This document shows, piece after piece, positions 45,101 to 53,126 of a stretch of DNA of 64,000 nt. Source of the stretch: Reichenbachiella ulvae. GTDB lineage: Bacteria; Bacteroidota; Bacteroidia; Cytophagales; Cyclobacteriaceae. The stretch lies in contig NZ_JAOYOD010000001.1 in assembly GCF_025833875.1 (NCBI RefSeq), positions 3,968,001 to 4,032,000 on the forward strand, written 5' to 3'. The notes below the pieces were generated by a model. That model did not search any database and was not told the origin of the DNA. It saw only the letters and a program-made list of their open reading frames with translations. The first letter of the stretch is position 1, and each line of letters begins with the position of its first letter. A program made the translations under genes and the position numbers.

Positions 45101-46781
45101 TCTCCTCTGTCAAAGCATTACCAGCACAATCAGTTGCACCATTAATTGTCAAAGAATAATGAGTATCACTGACTAAAGAGTTTGCCAATTCCAATTGAAC
45201 TTTCATGCCAGAGGCAGCCTGAACCGAAACTTCCAAACCAGGACTCAGGTTGTAGGTAGCTGACTGTAAAGAGCCAACATCCATCGGCTCATCAAAAGTC
45301 AATTGGAGGTGAGTGGCATCCACTACTTCTAGAAGCAAAACAGCAGGCGATTCTATATCCGGACTGCTATCGTAGACGGAGTTTTCTTCTCCTGGAGTTC
45401 CACCCCTTTCATCAGATGAAGCCAACCAGTTTCCAGCATAGTTACAATCCCGTTCAGGATTAATCTGTTCTAGGGCAAAACCACCATCGCTTTTGCTTTC
45501 TTCTCCATACCATGAATCCGAGTAGGTGACGGAATCAACCAAATTCCCCAAATTATCTTTCAGCAGCAATTCCATGCCTCCATTGAGCAAAGAAGGAAAA
45601 CTGGAAAGGGTCACCATATCCCCAAAACCTTCAAACTCCGAGATGTTAGAATCATCGGTGACAATCACATAGGACTTGGAAGCCAGTACAAAATCATCCA
45701 GGGCCTCCTCATTCAAACTAAAGTCTCCGAGCTTGATTGGGTAATCCGAAAGGTTGTACAACTCAACATATTCCTCATCTGGTAAACCGAGAGAAGTTGG
45801 ATTGTAATCCGCATAAATCTCGTTGATCACTATCTCGCGAAATGCAGTAGCTCCATTAATTTCAAAATCCCATTGAATGTCAGTAAGTGATTCGTCCAGA
45901 TTTGAATTTTGTATGTTGTTTAATCCCAACATGTAATCATTGCGGGTGAAGTCATCAGCAAACGTCAAAAGTACCTGATTTGCATGCTCTGGATCAATCT
46001 CAGCTGAACTGGGCATTCCGAAACCATTGGACAAATCATAATTAGACGAAGTTTCAGCGCTTGCTAGATCCAGTTCAGATGTAAAGGAAAGCCTCAGAGT
46101 ATTATTGCTCTCAACCTTCACCAGAGACAATGCGAAAGGAGGGTCATAAGCCTCTACGCTGAAATCATCGAAATAGTAATTGTATTTCTGTGTCTTGGTA
46201 TGCTCTACCACCACTCCCAAATATTCCCCCGCTGAATAGGTATCATCCAAAAATGGTTCTCCTTCCGAATTGAAATTCGAACCACCAGCTGGGTCCGCAA
46301 AAACTTGCCAGGCACCCACCACATCCCTCTTCACTCGAATTCGAACCAATACATCCCCAGTGAACAAGGTACTCCCGGAAAACAAAAGAGAGGTAGAACC
46401 TCCATCTTGCCTATAAAAATCAATTTCATCGTCCCCAGACTGTCCAATCTGGATAAAATAGCCATTCAAACTCTCTTCTAGACTGGCTTGATCTGACATG
46501 AGATAGACGCGTGCCCGATTGCTGCCAGAAGGAGACAATCGCAGGTCCACCAAAAACTCCCATTGAGTATAATCATAAACTTCTATTGGAGTGGATAGAT
46601 ATAGGGATGAAGTCTCGTCTGGTCCATTAGAATTGAGTTGTCCCGATTCTACTTCAAAATAGGCTTCATCACCAGACCATGCAGGATTTTGGGTGAAATC
46701 ACCGTCCGAAAAATCGTCTTGAAATTGTGAATAAGAAGGAAGAGAAATGGAAAGGAGCAGAGCTAGGCATAGATATTTCAT
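36174..46781 (-). CDS. Giant secreted repeat protein with lamin-tail and Ig-like domains
   Basis: 3535 residues. Signal peptide 1-18, then a LamG-like lectin domain (about 20-210), an Ig-like domain, and five tandem units of 448-449 residues (starting near 315, 763, 1212, 1660 and 2108). Each unit has a lamin-tail domain (REIVINEIYADYNPTS), a GGTPGQ linker and Ig-like domains (LTFDEPMD, DCAGNAL). Diverged Ig-like domains follow, then two further lamin-tail domains (about 3015 and 3267) and a C-terminal FlgD-like Ig domain (about 3440-3535; VRIYDSQGRQVRTL). It is probably a surface adhesin. The close DNA identity of the repeats suggests recent duplication. No cysteine-rich anchor or clear type A secretion tail is visible. 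Confidence 0.9.
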   Translation of the reverse strand: MKYLCLALLLSISLPSYSQFQDDFSDGDFTQNPAWSGDEAYFEVESGQLNSNGPDETSSLYLSTPIEVYDYTQWEFLVDLRLSPSGSNRARVYLMSDQASLEESLNGYFIQIGQSGDDEIDFYRQDGGSTSLLFSGSTLFTGDVLVRIRVKRDVVGAWQVFADPAGGSNFNSEGEPFLDDTYSAGEYLGVVVEHTKTQKYNYYFDDFSVEAYDPPFALSLVKVESNNTLRLSFTSELDLASAETSSNYDLSNGFGMPSSAEIDPEHANQVLLTFADDFTRNDYMLGLNNIQNSNLDESLTDIQWDFEINGATAFREIVINEIYADYNPTSLGLPDEEYVELYNLSDYPIKLGDFSLNEEALDDFVLASKSYVIVTDDSNISEFEGFGDMVTLSSFPSLLNGGMELLLKDNLGNLVDSVTYSDSWYGEESKSDGGFALEQINPERDCNYAGNWLASSDERGGTPGEENSVYDSSPDIESPAVLLLEVVDATHLQLTFDEPMDVGSLQSATYNLSPGLEVSVQAASGMKVQLELANSLVSDTHYSLTINGATDCAGNALTEEIPSFYYDVNAPVLVGLVVLSDTELQLTFDEGLLETVAEEVNNYAIGENIATSATLNADDSTELLLTFEEAFIDDVESILSIGNLEDLYGNTMSSEIQQAFTYNEPFAVDTLIQESSLSLLLRFNQDLEANSATQIGNFSLDNGYGQPIEATLQNENEVILTFGARFNTNDYQLTLNDIQNADLDEALVNAEIEITIESATAYREIVINEIYADYNPTSVGLPDEEYVELYNLSDYPIKLEGFRLNEEALDDFVLASKSYVIVTDDSNFSEFESFGDVVTISSFPSLLNGGMELLLKDNLGNLVDSVTYSDSWYAEESKSDGGFSLEQINPERECNYAGNWLASSDEKGGTPGQENSVYDNSPDIESPDVMLFEVVDSTHLQLTFDEPMDLLSLQSATYDLNPDLEVSLQASTKFNVQLELANPLVSGTTYALLIDAVTDCAGNALDTDEGLSFYYDVTAPVLQELAILSDTELQLTFDEGLLESAAEDESNYTIGESTATSATLNDEDSTQVLLTFEEVFIDGVENILSILNLEDVYGNALASEIQQAFTYESPFGLDSLIQESTSSLLLRFNQSLDPTSSTQLANYAIDHGYGQPLEATLQNGNEIILTFSDAFNNNHYQLTLNNIQNADFDETLMNPSMGISIEVSTSFREIVINEIYADYNPTSVGLPDEEYVELYNLSDYPIKLRDFTLNEETLDEFVLASNAYVIVTDDSNLSEFEIFGDVVTISSFPSLLNGGMELLLKDNLGNLVDSITYSDSWYTEASKSDGGFSLEQISPERACNYASNWMASSDEKGGTPGQVNSVYDNSPDIESPDVMLLEVVDATHLRLTFDEPMDVASLQSATYSLSPYLEGSIQSVTNIRAQLELANSLVSGTHYSLTINGATDCAGNALTDEIPSFYYDVNAPVLEDLVVLSDTEVQLVFDEGLLETAAEDENNYAIGESIATSATLNADDSTQVLLTFDEVFIDGVENILSIGNLEDLYGNTMSSEIQQAFTYEAPFGVDTLIQETSSSLILRFNQDLDATSATQIENFSLDSGYGHPSEAIIQNGNEVVLVFGDAFNNNDYQLTLNDIQNADLDEALANAEIEITIESATAFRDIVINEIYADYNPTSVGLPDEEYIELYNLSDYPIKLGDFTLNEEALDDFVLASKSYVIVTDDSNFSEFESFGDVVTLSSFPSLLNGGMQLLLKDNLGSLVDSVTYSDTWYGEESKSDGGFSLEQINPERECNYAGNWLASSDEKGGTPGQENSVYDNSPDIESPDVLLLEVVDATHLQLAFDEPMDVGSLQSAIYTLSPDLEVAFQAASGMKVQLELANSLVSGTHYSLTINGATDCAGNALTEEIPSFYYDVNAPVLEDLLVLSDTELQLAFDEGLLETVAEDENNYAIGESIATSATLNVDDSTQVLLTFEETFSDGVESILSIGNLEDLHGNTMSSNVEQAFTYEAPFAVDTLIQESSSSLLLRFNQSLDPSSTSQLSNYFLNHGYGQPSEATLQNGNEVILTFGARFNNNDYQLTLSNIQNADLDESLVEISLGISIEVPTSFREIVINEIYADYNPTSVGLPDEEFVELYNLSDYPIKLGDFTLNEEALDDFVLASSAYVIVTDDSNFSEFESFGDVVTITSFPSLLNGGMQLLLKDNLGNLVDSVTYADSWYGEESKSDGGFALEQINPDRECNYFGNWLASSDERGGTPGQVNSVYDNSPDLLPPSILSMEVLDSVHLSLAFDEPLNIDSLKTSYFSLSPENEILSVTGDVFLVILELKTALISGTSYKLSVEELSDCAGNSILNQTLDFHYDVKGPELNSHLLLSDRQLQLTFDEPIVLDSLQDQSLIINPTATIELELVDPNTIILSFDSALISGQTYELSFSDFSDTLGNVQKQLTTLRWQYINPIDTLHVLSGHHLDLHFSVDLDISMASNPELYEWVESGAKPISVLMNPDEAHRVQLIFQEDFDDNKELSLRISGLYDHQGNYLACPLVPFEFDTSAPRVESVVALSAHELEVVFSEKVDRQSAETIENYESDERYPLQGLLQEDRSSVLLEFEKVFEEELAYNLLIDDVEDLFGNAIGTRKKVPFVFDQTAPRLDSVFTLSSTDVVLIFHEEMDSISVLDSTHFLLTGIHPKEVLLDRESQKRIILHFAEAITGVQTLELEKLQDLSGNEIDALKIDVDFEDFHLVNWQMNTANQLVLDFNFPLGESFLDQEKYSLQSNAISSLSLEDKRLTIELDEPMGSTQYDTLSFSNQISRSERRLSTKKLIFQYQPMFAGAKTVNDQTIELQFDTFFDPSFLSSESFHLEDLGSPLAATVSTESANLIRLIFNESLKANHSYLLSWRPLINAFGNLVPGHSITLLIDRTAPKILNLEVIHDQMIALQFSEQMESGSVEFESYYQISGLEIDDLNYHPEDSIVEIDFESAMIPDQVYEIKLQSMRDLSGNAMTDTTLQFHYEKPYAPAFGELRITEIMAEPEEGEQEYFELYNASDINIELKGLVWHDGNGETYFESGEIKPQGYLAISSDSDLLSSWLNLNNASETLSLWSEEGLVFSVTYSEDWYDQEDHKGYSLEMVDVESFCGEDGNWTASLSLNGTPGLPNSRSASNPDQAGPMIEQVVVEDQHLLIELNEKLKPNSEIVDHITITPDVDLVSAELDLPEGKRIAAEVIKALEPKTAYELKLSGIEDCVGNAYPNDETWTFYVPESADSLDILINEFLFNPKPGGVDFVELYNQSDKYINLKNMLLVGGSGAKKITQDHLLFHPGSFLVLTSDAQLLSAAHPKGDASRFLELASFPSFNDDEGQVVLALPDGRIIDSLYYDEDMHNPLLDEVEGVSLERVSLKVETMDRNNWQSAGSLAHYATPGLPNSQSREDSGSTARLSVEPKVFLPDGTGQADFTTISYRMEQPGAFANVRIYDSQGRQVRTLAENQLLSTEGALHWDGSTDAGQRAAIGYYIIFVEIYDHKGNQNSFKQTVVLGGRL
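39112..45840 (-). repeat. Five tandem ~1344-bp repeats within the giant gene
   Basis: The shared word TCGCGA ahead of each lamin-tail domain recurs at 45835, 44491, 43144, 41800 and 40456: spacings of 1344, 1347, 1344 and 1344 bp. The first four units agree closely at DNA level; the fifth decays after its lamin-tail domain. Such repeats are liable to recombination and to collapse in short-read assemblies. Confidence 0.9.
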
Positions 46782-46859
46782 GGCTGGTCATCATTTGCGC
46801 TGCTTTCCTAAATATAGAAAAAGATACGATAGTAGCCAAAAAAACCTTCTAGAGAGGGA

Positions 46860-47501
46860 TTAAAACAACCCCAACTGCAGGTTCTCTGTTTTACCCACCA
46901 GCTCTACTTCTGTATCTATGTATTTGTCTTTGTCATCGCCTGCCAGCCAGGCCTTTTCCTGCTCGGGTTGCAGGATCACAGGCATGCGCAGTTTGGAATT
47001 GTGAATCTCGCGCATCACCCGCTGCGCCTCGGTAGTCACTATCGAGTAGCTATGGAGCACCTGCCCACTGGCCGGATCGGTCCAGGCAGACCACAGCCCC
47101 GCAAAGGCAAACAAGCCGCCTTCCTTTAGCCCCACCTCATATTTTTGTTTTTTCTTTCCCTTGGCATCCAGCCACTGCCATTCGTAAAACCCATCGGCCA
47201 GCACCAGGCATCGGTGCGTCTCGTGTGTCTGAAAAGAAGGTTTATCGTCCAGCGTCTCAATTTTGGCATTGAGGGTGGACTGGCGGATGCTCTCGTCATT
47301 GGCCCAGGTGGGTATCAGGCCCCAGTGATAAAACTGAATTTGAGAAGGTGCCTCATTGGTAATGACCGGAGTACGTGGAAAATCATAGCCATTCCAGTGC
47401 GAAGAGGTCAGCAGCCCCGCCTGTTCGGGGTACATCATGGTCGCGGCAAAGCGGCGCTTGACCTTGTTTTCTTCCTGCGTCTGTTTGGTATGATAGCACA
47501 T
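46860..47501 (-). CDS. yedK: SOS response-associated peptidase (YedK/HMCES)
   Basis: 213 residues. Catalytic Cys2 directly after Met (MCYHTKQ), the conserved asparagine in TLNAKIETLDDKPSF, HRCLVLADGFYEWQWLDAKGK, and the histidine region VLHSYSIVTTEAQRVMREIHNSKLRMPVIL. It forms a covalent link with abasic sites in single-stranded DNA to protect replication forks. It follows the DUF-like gene at 47509 after 7 bp. Confidence 0.95.
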   Translation of the reverse strand: MCYHTKQTQEENKVKRRFAATMMYPEQAGLLTSSHWNGYDFPRTPVITNEAPSQIQFYHWGLIPTWANDESIRQSTLNAKIETLDDKPSFQTHETHRCLVLADGFYEWQWLDAKGKKKQKYEVGLKEGGLFAFAGLWSAWTDPASGQVLHSYSIVTTEAQRVMREIHNSKLRMPVILQPEQEKAWLAGDDKDKYIDTEVELVGKTENLQLGLF

Positions 47502-47508
47502 GGGCCGA

Positions 47509-47847
47509 CTATTTTTGTTTGTAGCTCACCACCTCCGGAGTAGGGTACTTTACTAGTGGAGTAAAATTGGACTTCCAAAAGTCCAGATCCAGCAGCTTGC
47601 CTTCGGCATCTTTGGTCAGTGATAGCACCACATTTTCACCATCTTCGTCGCTGTACTCACACTGCACCAAGTCACCGTCATACAGATCCGGGCGATCATT
47701 ATCAAAATTGATACTACCCATATGTGGATCGCCGTACTCACTCACCTGACTACTGATCGGATATTGCGCCTCATCGGCTCCAATATGCTGCAGCATCGCC
47801 CTCACCATGTTTTTTTCTTCCTCTCGTATCGCTCGCAGTGCAGCCAT
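47509..47847 (-). CDS. Small hypothetical protein upstream of yedK
   Basis: 112 residues: a helical opening (ALRAIREEEKNMVRAMLQHIG) then a beta-rich, acidic body (VSEYGDPHMGSINFDNDRPDLYDGDLVQCEYSDEDGENVVLSLTKDAEGKLLDLDFWKSNF). It resembles a DUF6984-type family found in Bacteroidota, but I cannot confirm this. It is 7 bp ahead of yedK on the same strand, so it may be co-expressed with the abasic-site shield. Confidence 0.65.
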   Translation of the reverse strand: MAALRAIREEEKNMVRAMLQHIGADEAQYPISSQVSEYGDPHMGSINFDNDRPDLYDGDLVQCEYSDEDGENVVLSLTKDAEGKLLDLDFWKSNFTPLVKYPTPEVVSYKQK

Positions 47848-48001
47848 AAATCGTCTTTTTCTTTGATCAAAAAATAAATCTTTGGTCTGCTTCGTTAAGC
47901 TTCAGCCATCAAAGTTGAAACCCAGACCAAGAAAACAGGCTCAAAGCTATTTATTCTTAGTCATTATTACATATTTTGCATTTTTTAACATTCTTTAATT
48001 C

Positions 48002-48652
48002 ATGACCAAAATATCATTTGAGCTGTGGGGAATGCAGCTGTTGGAACCGATGGGTTTTTTGCTCAATATGGTAATGTGCCTCTTTTCATTTGCTTTGTTT
48101 TTTCGATTGAAAGATGAAGAGGTAAGTGAATTCAAAAAACATTGGATCAATTTTTACTGGCTTTTCGCCCTTTCTACCCTTTTCGGAGGTTTCTCTCATT
48201 TGCTATACAACTATTTGGGCATGATGGGCAAAGTTCCAGGATGGCTAGCTGCAGTATTTGCCATCGCCAGCATCGAGATGGCAGTGGCCACCCAGCACCC
48301 TGACAAAGAAGGTCTGCTGAAAAGAATCATTCGCTTCAAAGCAATCGTGGTTTTAGTACTCATGGCCATCGATTTGCATTTCACCTGGGTCATGATCCAA
48401 ACCGCCTCAGGACTGCTGATCATCTTAGGCATTTCATCGATTCATCATGTCAAAAGAGGTCAGGGGCATTACCTGCTTTTCCTTTATGGAATCGGCCTGA
48501 TGATCTTGACGCTACCGTTCAGACTGGGCCAGATCGACTTGCACCTTTGGTTCAACAGAGACGATATCAGTCATGTTTTTATGATCTGCACTTTGGCACT
48601 CATGTACAAAGGCGTGAAGCATTCAGAGCTCAAGCTGCAGGCTACTACTTAA
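48002..48652 (+). CDS. Multi-spanning membrane protein of unknown function
   Basis: 216 residues with seven likely membrane helices (about 14-34, 46-66, 76-94, 110-126, 130-146, 155-175, 188-204). The pattern GMQLLEPMGFLLNMVMCLFSFALFF, GGFSHLLYNYLG, and the late DISHVFMICTLALMYKGV recalls the DUF6962 group of Bacteroidota membrane proteins. It is convergent with, and overlaps by 8 bp, the SDR gene. Function unknown. Confidence 0.75.
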   Translation: MTKISFELWGMQLLEPMGFLLNMVMCLFSFALFFRLKDEEVSEFKKHWINFYWLFALSTLFGGFSHLLYNYLGMMGKVPGWLAAVFAIASIEMAVATQHPDKEGLLKRIIRFKAIVVLVLMAIDLHFTWVMIQTASGLLIILGISSIHHVKRGQGHYLLFLYGIGLMILTLPFRLGQIDLHLWFNRDDISHVFMICTLALMYKGVKHSELKLQATT

Positions 48653-49376
48653 AACGCATCATCCGCTCTGCTCCACTCGGATACAGCCGGTGGAGCCATC
48701 GCAGCACCTTTACCTTTCCAACGTTGATCTCGAATTGGTCCTGCTGAAAAGCGTAAACAAAAGCTGAAACCAGTTCTTTGGGAGATATTTTTCCGCTACC
48801 CCGACCATTCGTCATGCCAGTATCGACCAAAGGAGGTATCAGTTCGAAAACCTTGATTCGACCCTCCAGCTGATAGCGCAACACCTGAGTGAAGTTATGC
48901 AGGCCCGCTTTGCTGGCCGAATAGATCGGAGCAGATTGTTTGGGAACAAAGGCCAAAGCAGAGGATACATTGACAATGGCCGAATTCTCATTCTTCTCCA
49001 ATACTTCAATCAAGCCAGTTGCCAGATTGATCGGCGCGATCAGGTTGGTAGACATCTCCTCATACACCCAGTGCATCACCTTGTTCTTTTCGGATAGATC
49101 ATAGTTGAACTGCACTCCGGCATTGTTGATCAGTATGTTCAGGTCTGGATGGTCGGCCTTTACGAAATCCAGAAGACCATTGATTTCCTCACTTTTGTTC
49201 AGATCACACTGATAGATGATGAGTTGAGGGTAAGCCTCCTGTAAGGAGCGTAGCGCATAAGTGTTTCTTCCGGTGATGATCACTTGATTGCCAAGGGCAA
49301 GGAAACGCAAGGCCATCTCCTTGCCGATTCCCTTACTACCTCCAGTAATCAATATTTTGTTTCTCTTTAGTTTCAT
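48645..49376 (-). CDS. Short-chain dehydrogenase/reductase (DltE-like)
   Basis: 243 residues. NAD(P) motif ITGGSKGIGKEMALRF, NNAG (INNAGVQFNYDL), catalytic Ser/Tyr/Lys in NVSSALAFVPKQSAPIYSASKAGL. The C-terminal PPLVDTGMTNGRGSGKISPKELVSAFVYAF is typical of the DltE-like subgroup. It ends the unit begun by the TonB receptor gene (18-bp gap). Substrate unknown. Confidence 0.9.
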   Translation of the reverse strand: MKLKRNKILITGGSKGIGKEMALRFLALGNQVIITGRNTYALRSLQEAYPQLIIYQCDLNKSEEINGLLDFVKADHPDLNILINNAGVQFNYDLSEKNKVMHWVYEEMSTNLIAPINLATGLIEVLEKNENSAIVNVSSALAFVPKQSAPIYSASKAGLHNFTQVLRYQLEGRIKVFELIPPLVDTGMTNGRGSGKISPKELVSAFVYAFQQDQFEINVGKVKVLRWLHRLYPSGAERMMRFK

Positions 49377-49394
49377 GATTGTAGTTACTGAATT

Positions 49395-51803
49395 CTAAAA
49401 ATTGATCCTGTACATCACGTCTGGAAAGAAGCCTGTTTGCTCTACCAGATTGATATCATCCGTCACCTCATTGTATCGCTTCACAAATTCATTTTTGCGA
49501 TTGGTGACATTCAGCAAATCGATGAAGAACTGATGCGAAATATCACGCTTAGCACTGTTGAGGCGGACGCCAAATTTCACATCCCAGCGAAAATAGTTGC
49601 CCAGCTGCTCTTCGAATGCCTGATTGTCAAAGCGCACTTCTTCCCCATTGTTTTGTCTGGTGGCATCCAGATCGATGGCCGTGTAGCGCTGGCCTCCAGC
49701 AGTGGTCAACTTAGTGTCAAAGGTCCAGGCATGCTGACTCTGGCTCCCAAATTTCCACTCCTTCCCAAATAAAGTATTGAAGACAAAGTGATTGTTGAAA
49801 GCGGTGCTGCGAGTAACATCATCACTGCCTTTGTACTCAGAATCATAGATCGAAGTAGTCAGGAGCAAATAATAACCATGACTGAAAAATTTCTCCAAAG
49901 TCAATTCCAGTCCATAGTTGCTACCTGTGCCTTCATTGACCAGCGAGCCTTTGTTTTCGAATACGAAATCCGCTCCTTCGTTCAGCACGGAATAACTGCT
50001 AGGGGTAGACTCGACAGGTACGTCGTAGAGGTACTGATAGTAGAGTTCCGTTTTCAGTCTCCAGTCGGTACCGAGCTGCCGGTCATAGCCAAGGACAAAA
50101 TGATGACTCTTCATGAAATCCAGTTGATCGTTGGTGCGTCGATAGCTGCCATCTGCCTGCTCCTCCTCCAAAAACAGTACTGGACTAGGAATTGCCTGAG
50201 CATGCAGTCCATAGGCAAAGCTGATGCGCTGCTGATTGAGCAACTCATAGCTGATCGCCGCTCTCGGTTCTAATACTGTGGACTCGGTATAGTCGTGATA
50301 TTGGCTGTGGAGACCAAAAGTAGTACTCAATCGATCGCTCACTTTGTACTCAGCCTGCGCAAAGACCTGACTGACTGAATAGCTTTCTTCAAAATCACGA
50401 TAGAGCAAGAAATAATCAGGAATACCGTCTCCATCATTGTCTGGGACCTCTGGCTGGTTGTCTCTACTCTCGGTAAAGAAGTTAGGCAAATACAACTCAG
50501 TCAAAAATCCTGCTCGCAATGACCAACGTGCATTGAATTTCTTGTTGAGCTGAGAAGTAAGGGATACCCTACTTTCCCGGTTTTCATTGTTGACAGATCG
50601 GTAGGCATCGATCTGCTGTCCTGCAGCATTGCGAATCAGATTGTCCTGAAAGTATTGATTGCTATAGGTAGACACCCCAATGGCCGATTTGATATAAGCC
50701 GTCTTGCTCAATCGTCCCGTATGTGTCACACCTAACATACCCAGATCATTATCAATAAAGGCGTCCTCATTAGGATTGGCAAACAGATCATCCTCGTCGA
50801 TCTCATCCCCATGAAAATCGATACTGCTCAAGCCACCCATTCCAAAAATCTCGAATCGCCCCAAAGGGCTATCTCCGAGATTTAATTTGAAAGAAAGATC
50901 TTGATAGACGGGTATGGCACTAGTACCAGTAGCAGCAAACTGAGCCAAACCATAGCGATAAGAAATCAGAAAGGAAGAACCATTCTTACGACTGATCGGT
51001 CCTTCGGCCATGGCTTCCACTCCTGAAAACACACTCATCTGCGCAGTGAATTCATAATTGTCCGCATTTCCATTTCTAAAATTGACATCAAAAACCGCTG
51101 CATTCGCATTGCCATACTCAGCAGGGAATGCACCCGTAAGGAAATCTGACGTTCGTAGCATGTTGGTGTTGAGGGCATTGACAGGACCGCCAGTTGTGCC
51201 CAGTGTGGCAAAGTGATTGGTAGTGGCTATGGGCAGGCCATTCAACCTCCAAAGCAGTCCTGTCGGTGAATTGCCCCGTACGACGATATCATTTCTGGAA
51301 TCATTCGGCGCACTGACCCCTGCAAAAGAGGTAGCCAGTCGTGCCACGTCATTTCTACCGCCCGAAAAGCGGGTGACTTCTTCCAGACTGAAAGTTCTCG
51401 CACTCACCTTAGCCAGTTCATTGATGGGAAGGTCCTTGTCCGCTCCGGCAGTGACTACTACTTCATCGAGCTTTTCGACTGACTCTTCTAGTTTGATCTG
51501 GAGTACGACTTCCTTTCCCATCGTTACCAGCACATTGGGCAGTGTGATGCTTTTATATCCCACATAGGTGACAGCAAAGCTCTGTCGGCCTATGGGGATA
51601 TTATTCAGCTTAAAGTTTCCTTCGATGTCTGTAATGGTACCGATCAATGGATCAGAGCCTATCAACTGAATAGATGCCCCGATCAGTGGGTATTCGGATT
51701 GTACATCTATGATTTGCCCTTTTACAGTTTGGGTTTGGGCCTGTACATGCAGGCTAAGCATTGCGGCGATGATACCGAGCAGCAGCGTAACTACCTTTTT
51801 CAT
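49395..51803 (-). CDS. TonB-dependent receptor
   Basis: 802 residues from the ATG at 51803, which gives a proper signal peptide (KKVVTLLLGIIAAMLSLHVQA); a reading from 51833 adds ten residues. A carboxypeptidase-regulatory-like domain (KGQIIDVQSEYPLIGASIQLIG) is followed by a plug (LDEVVVTAGADKDLPINELAKVSARTF, VRGNSPTGLLWRLNGLPI) and an outer-membrane barrel ending VMYRINF with terminal phenylalanine. It imports an unknown substrate across the outer membrane. It is next to an SDR and divergent from a LytS/LytTR pair that could regulate it. Confidence 0.92.
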   Translation of the reverse strand: MKKVVTLLLGIIAAMLSLHVQAQTQTVKGQIIDVQSEYPLIGASIQLIGSDPLIGTITDIEGNFKLNNIPIGRQSFAVTYVGYKSITLPNVLVTMGKEVVLQIKLEESVEKLDEVVVTAGADKDLPINELAKVSARTFSLEEVTRFSGGRNDVARLATSFAGVSAPNDSRNDIVVRGNSPTGLLWRLNGLPIATTNHFATLGTTGGPVNALNTNMLRTSDFLTGAFPAEYGNANAAVFDVNFRNGNADNYEFTAQMSVFSGVEAMAEGPISRKNGSSFLISYRYGLAQFAATGTSAIPVYQDLSFKLNLGDSPLGRFEIFGMGGLSSIDFHGDEIDEDDLFANPNEDAFIDNDLGMLGVTHTGRLSKTAYIKSAIGVSTYSNQYFQDNLIRNAAGQQIDAYRSVNNENRESRVSLTSQLNKKFNARWSLRAGFLTELYLPNFFTESRDNQPEVPDNDGDGIPDYFLLYRDFEESYSVSQVFAQAEYKVSDRLSTTFGLHSQYHDYTESTVLEPRAAISYELLNQQRISFAYGLHAQAIPSPVLFLEEEQADGSYRRTNDQLDFMKSHHFVLGYDRQLGTDWRLKTELYYQYLYDVPVESTPSSYSVLNEGADFVFENKGSLVNEGTGSNYGLELTLEKFFSHGYYLLLTTSIYDSEYKGSDDVTRSTAFNNHFVFNTLFGKEWKFGSQSQHAWTFDTKLTTAGGQRYTAIDLDATRQNNGEEVRFDNQAFEEQLGNYFRWDVKFGVRLNSAKRDISHQFFIDLLNVTNRKNEFVKRYNEVTDDINLVEQTGFFPDVMYRINF

Positions 51804-52079
51804 TTGATTAGCATTTGGTTTCGTGAATCTCATTTGTTTTGGTGCAATAAGTTCTGAGTTTCAACTAAGTCTGGCTCAAAGAAGATAAGAATCAAAAGGC
51901 TTAATAAATAGAAATGGATGAAACGAAAAAATTTTGACCTGAACCGCAGAATTATTGAGGTGAGCTGGAATGCGAAAATTCCAGTGAATTCATCTCCCAT
52001 ATCGACTGCTTCACTTTTGATTTTTCCGGCTTCAGTTTGGATTCTTTACTTTTGATAGGGATTCGTCGTATTCTTGTAC
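51804..52079. other. Divergent intergenic region between the TonB receptor and LytS genes
   Basis: 276 bp that must contain the two divergent promoters. No clear TTG-N19-TAnnTTTG pair or palindrome was recognised in it. Confidence 0.4.
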
Positions 52080-53126
52080 ATGTTGAAAATCAAAGAAATA
52101 TATCTGCGCTGGTTTGGCATATTGGTGGTGGCCTTGATTGTGAATTTCTTCATCAAGCAACATGAGCATGCGCAAATGCCCATTTGGCAGCAGGTTTTGA
52201 TTTCTTTCACCTTCACCGCTATCCTTTGGAATGGTGTCCTTTTCATCATGCTGAGGATGAGAAAAAGGTACACCTCTATTCAGAAAACCCCCCGAAGGCT
52301 CATAGTCACATCTGTATTAGCCTCCTTGCTTTTGGTGTTTGGATCCAATCTGATTGGTATGGTATTGGGGCTTTGTTCTTTGGATGACCTCAAGAATCCA
52401 GCTTACTTTTTCCGGTACGCTCATGTCAATTTTATCGTGGCTATTATAGTCACCTCGATCTACGAGGGAGCTTATTTCTTTGGGAAGTGGAAGGACTCAC
52501 TGATCCAAAACGAAGAATTGAAGAGCCAGCAGATTCGCACACAATACGGTGTGCTTCAAAATCAAATGAGCCCACATTTTCTCTTCAACAGTCTAAACAC
52601 ACTGACCACCTTGATCACGGAAGACCAAAATACTGCGATCGATTTTACCCAGACGCTTTCGGATGTTTATCGCTACATCCTTCACAACAAGGAGCGAGAA
52701 TTGGTTCCACTCTGTGAGGAAATGGAATTTTGCCAATCCTACGTCTTCCTGCTGAAGAAGCGCTTTCCTGAAAACTTTGAAGTCAGCTTTAATATTCCCA
52801 AGACCAAAAGACATCTCTACATTGCCCCTCTGACACTTCAGATGCTATTAGAAAATGCCATTAAACACAATGCCATCACGAAAGGTTCTCCGCTGAGGGT
52901 GGAGGTGAAAGTGGACGAAAACAACCTGCTCGAAATTAGAAACAACCTCCAGACCAAACACTCGCTGGAGATATCCACCAAGACAGGGCTGGAAAACATC
53001 AAAAAGCGCTACCAACTCCTCGGGCAGCGAGCCATCAATGTGGTCAAAACAGAAAAAGACTTCATCGTACAAGTACCTTTGATCGAATTGATATCTGAAG
53101 TGGAACATCTAAAATCTGCCGTATAG
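52080..53126 (+). CDS. LytS-type sensor histidine kinase (second pair)
   Basis: 348 residues from the ATG at 52080 (a TTG two codons earlier is less likely). Four membrane helices (about 10-145), then the His_kinase domain with the phospho-acceptor in VLQNQMSPHFLFNSLNTLTTLI, and an ATP-binding region (LQMLLENAIKHNAI, ISTKTGLENIKKRYQLLG). Its stop TAG overlaps the GTG of the regulator (TAGTG). Stimulus unknown. Confidence 0.92.
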   Translation: MLKIKEIYLRWFGILVVALIVNFFIKQHEHAQMPIWQQVLISFTFTAILWNGVLFIMLRMRKRYTSIQKTPRRLIVTSVLASLLLVFGSNLIGMVLGLCSLDDLKNPAYFFRYAHVNFIVAIIVTSIYEGAYFFGKWKDSLIQNEELKSQQIRTQYGVLQNQMSPHFLFNSLNTLTTLITEDQNTAIDFTQTLSDVYRYILHNKERELVPLCEEMEFCQSYVFLLKKRFPENFEVSFNIPKTKRHLYIAPLTLQMLLENAIKHNAITKGSPLRVEVKVDENNLLEIRNNLQTKHSLEISTKTGLENIKKRYQLLGQRAINVVKTEKDFIVQVPLIELISEVEHLKSAV

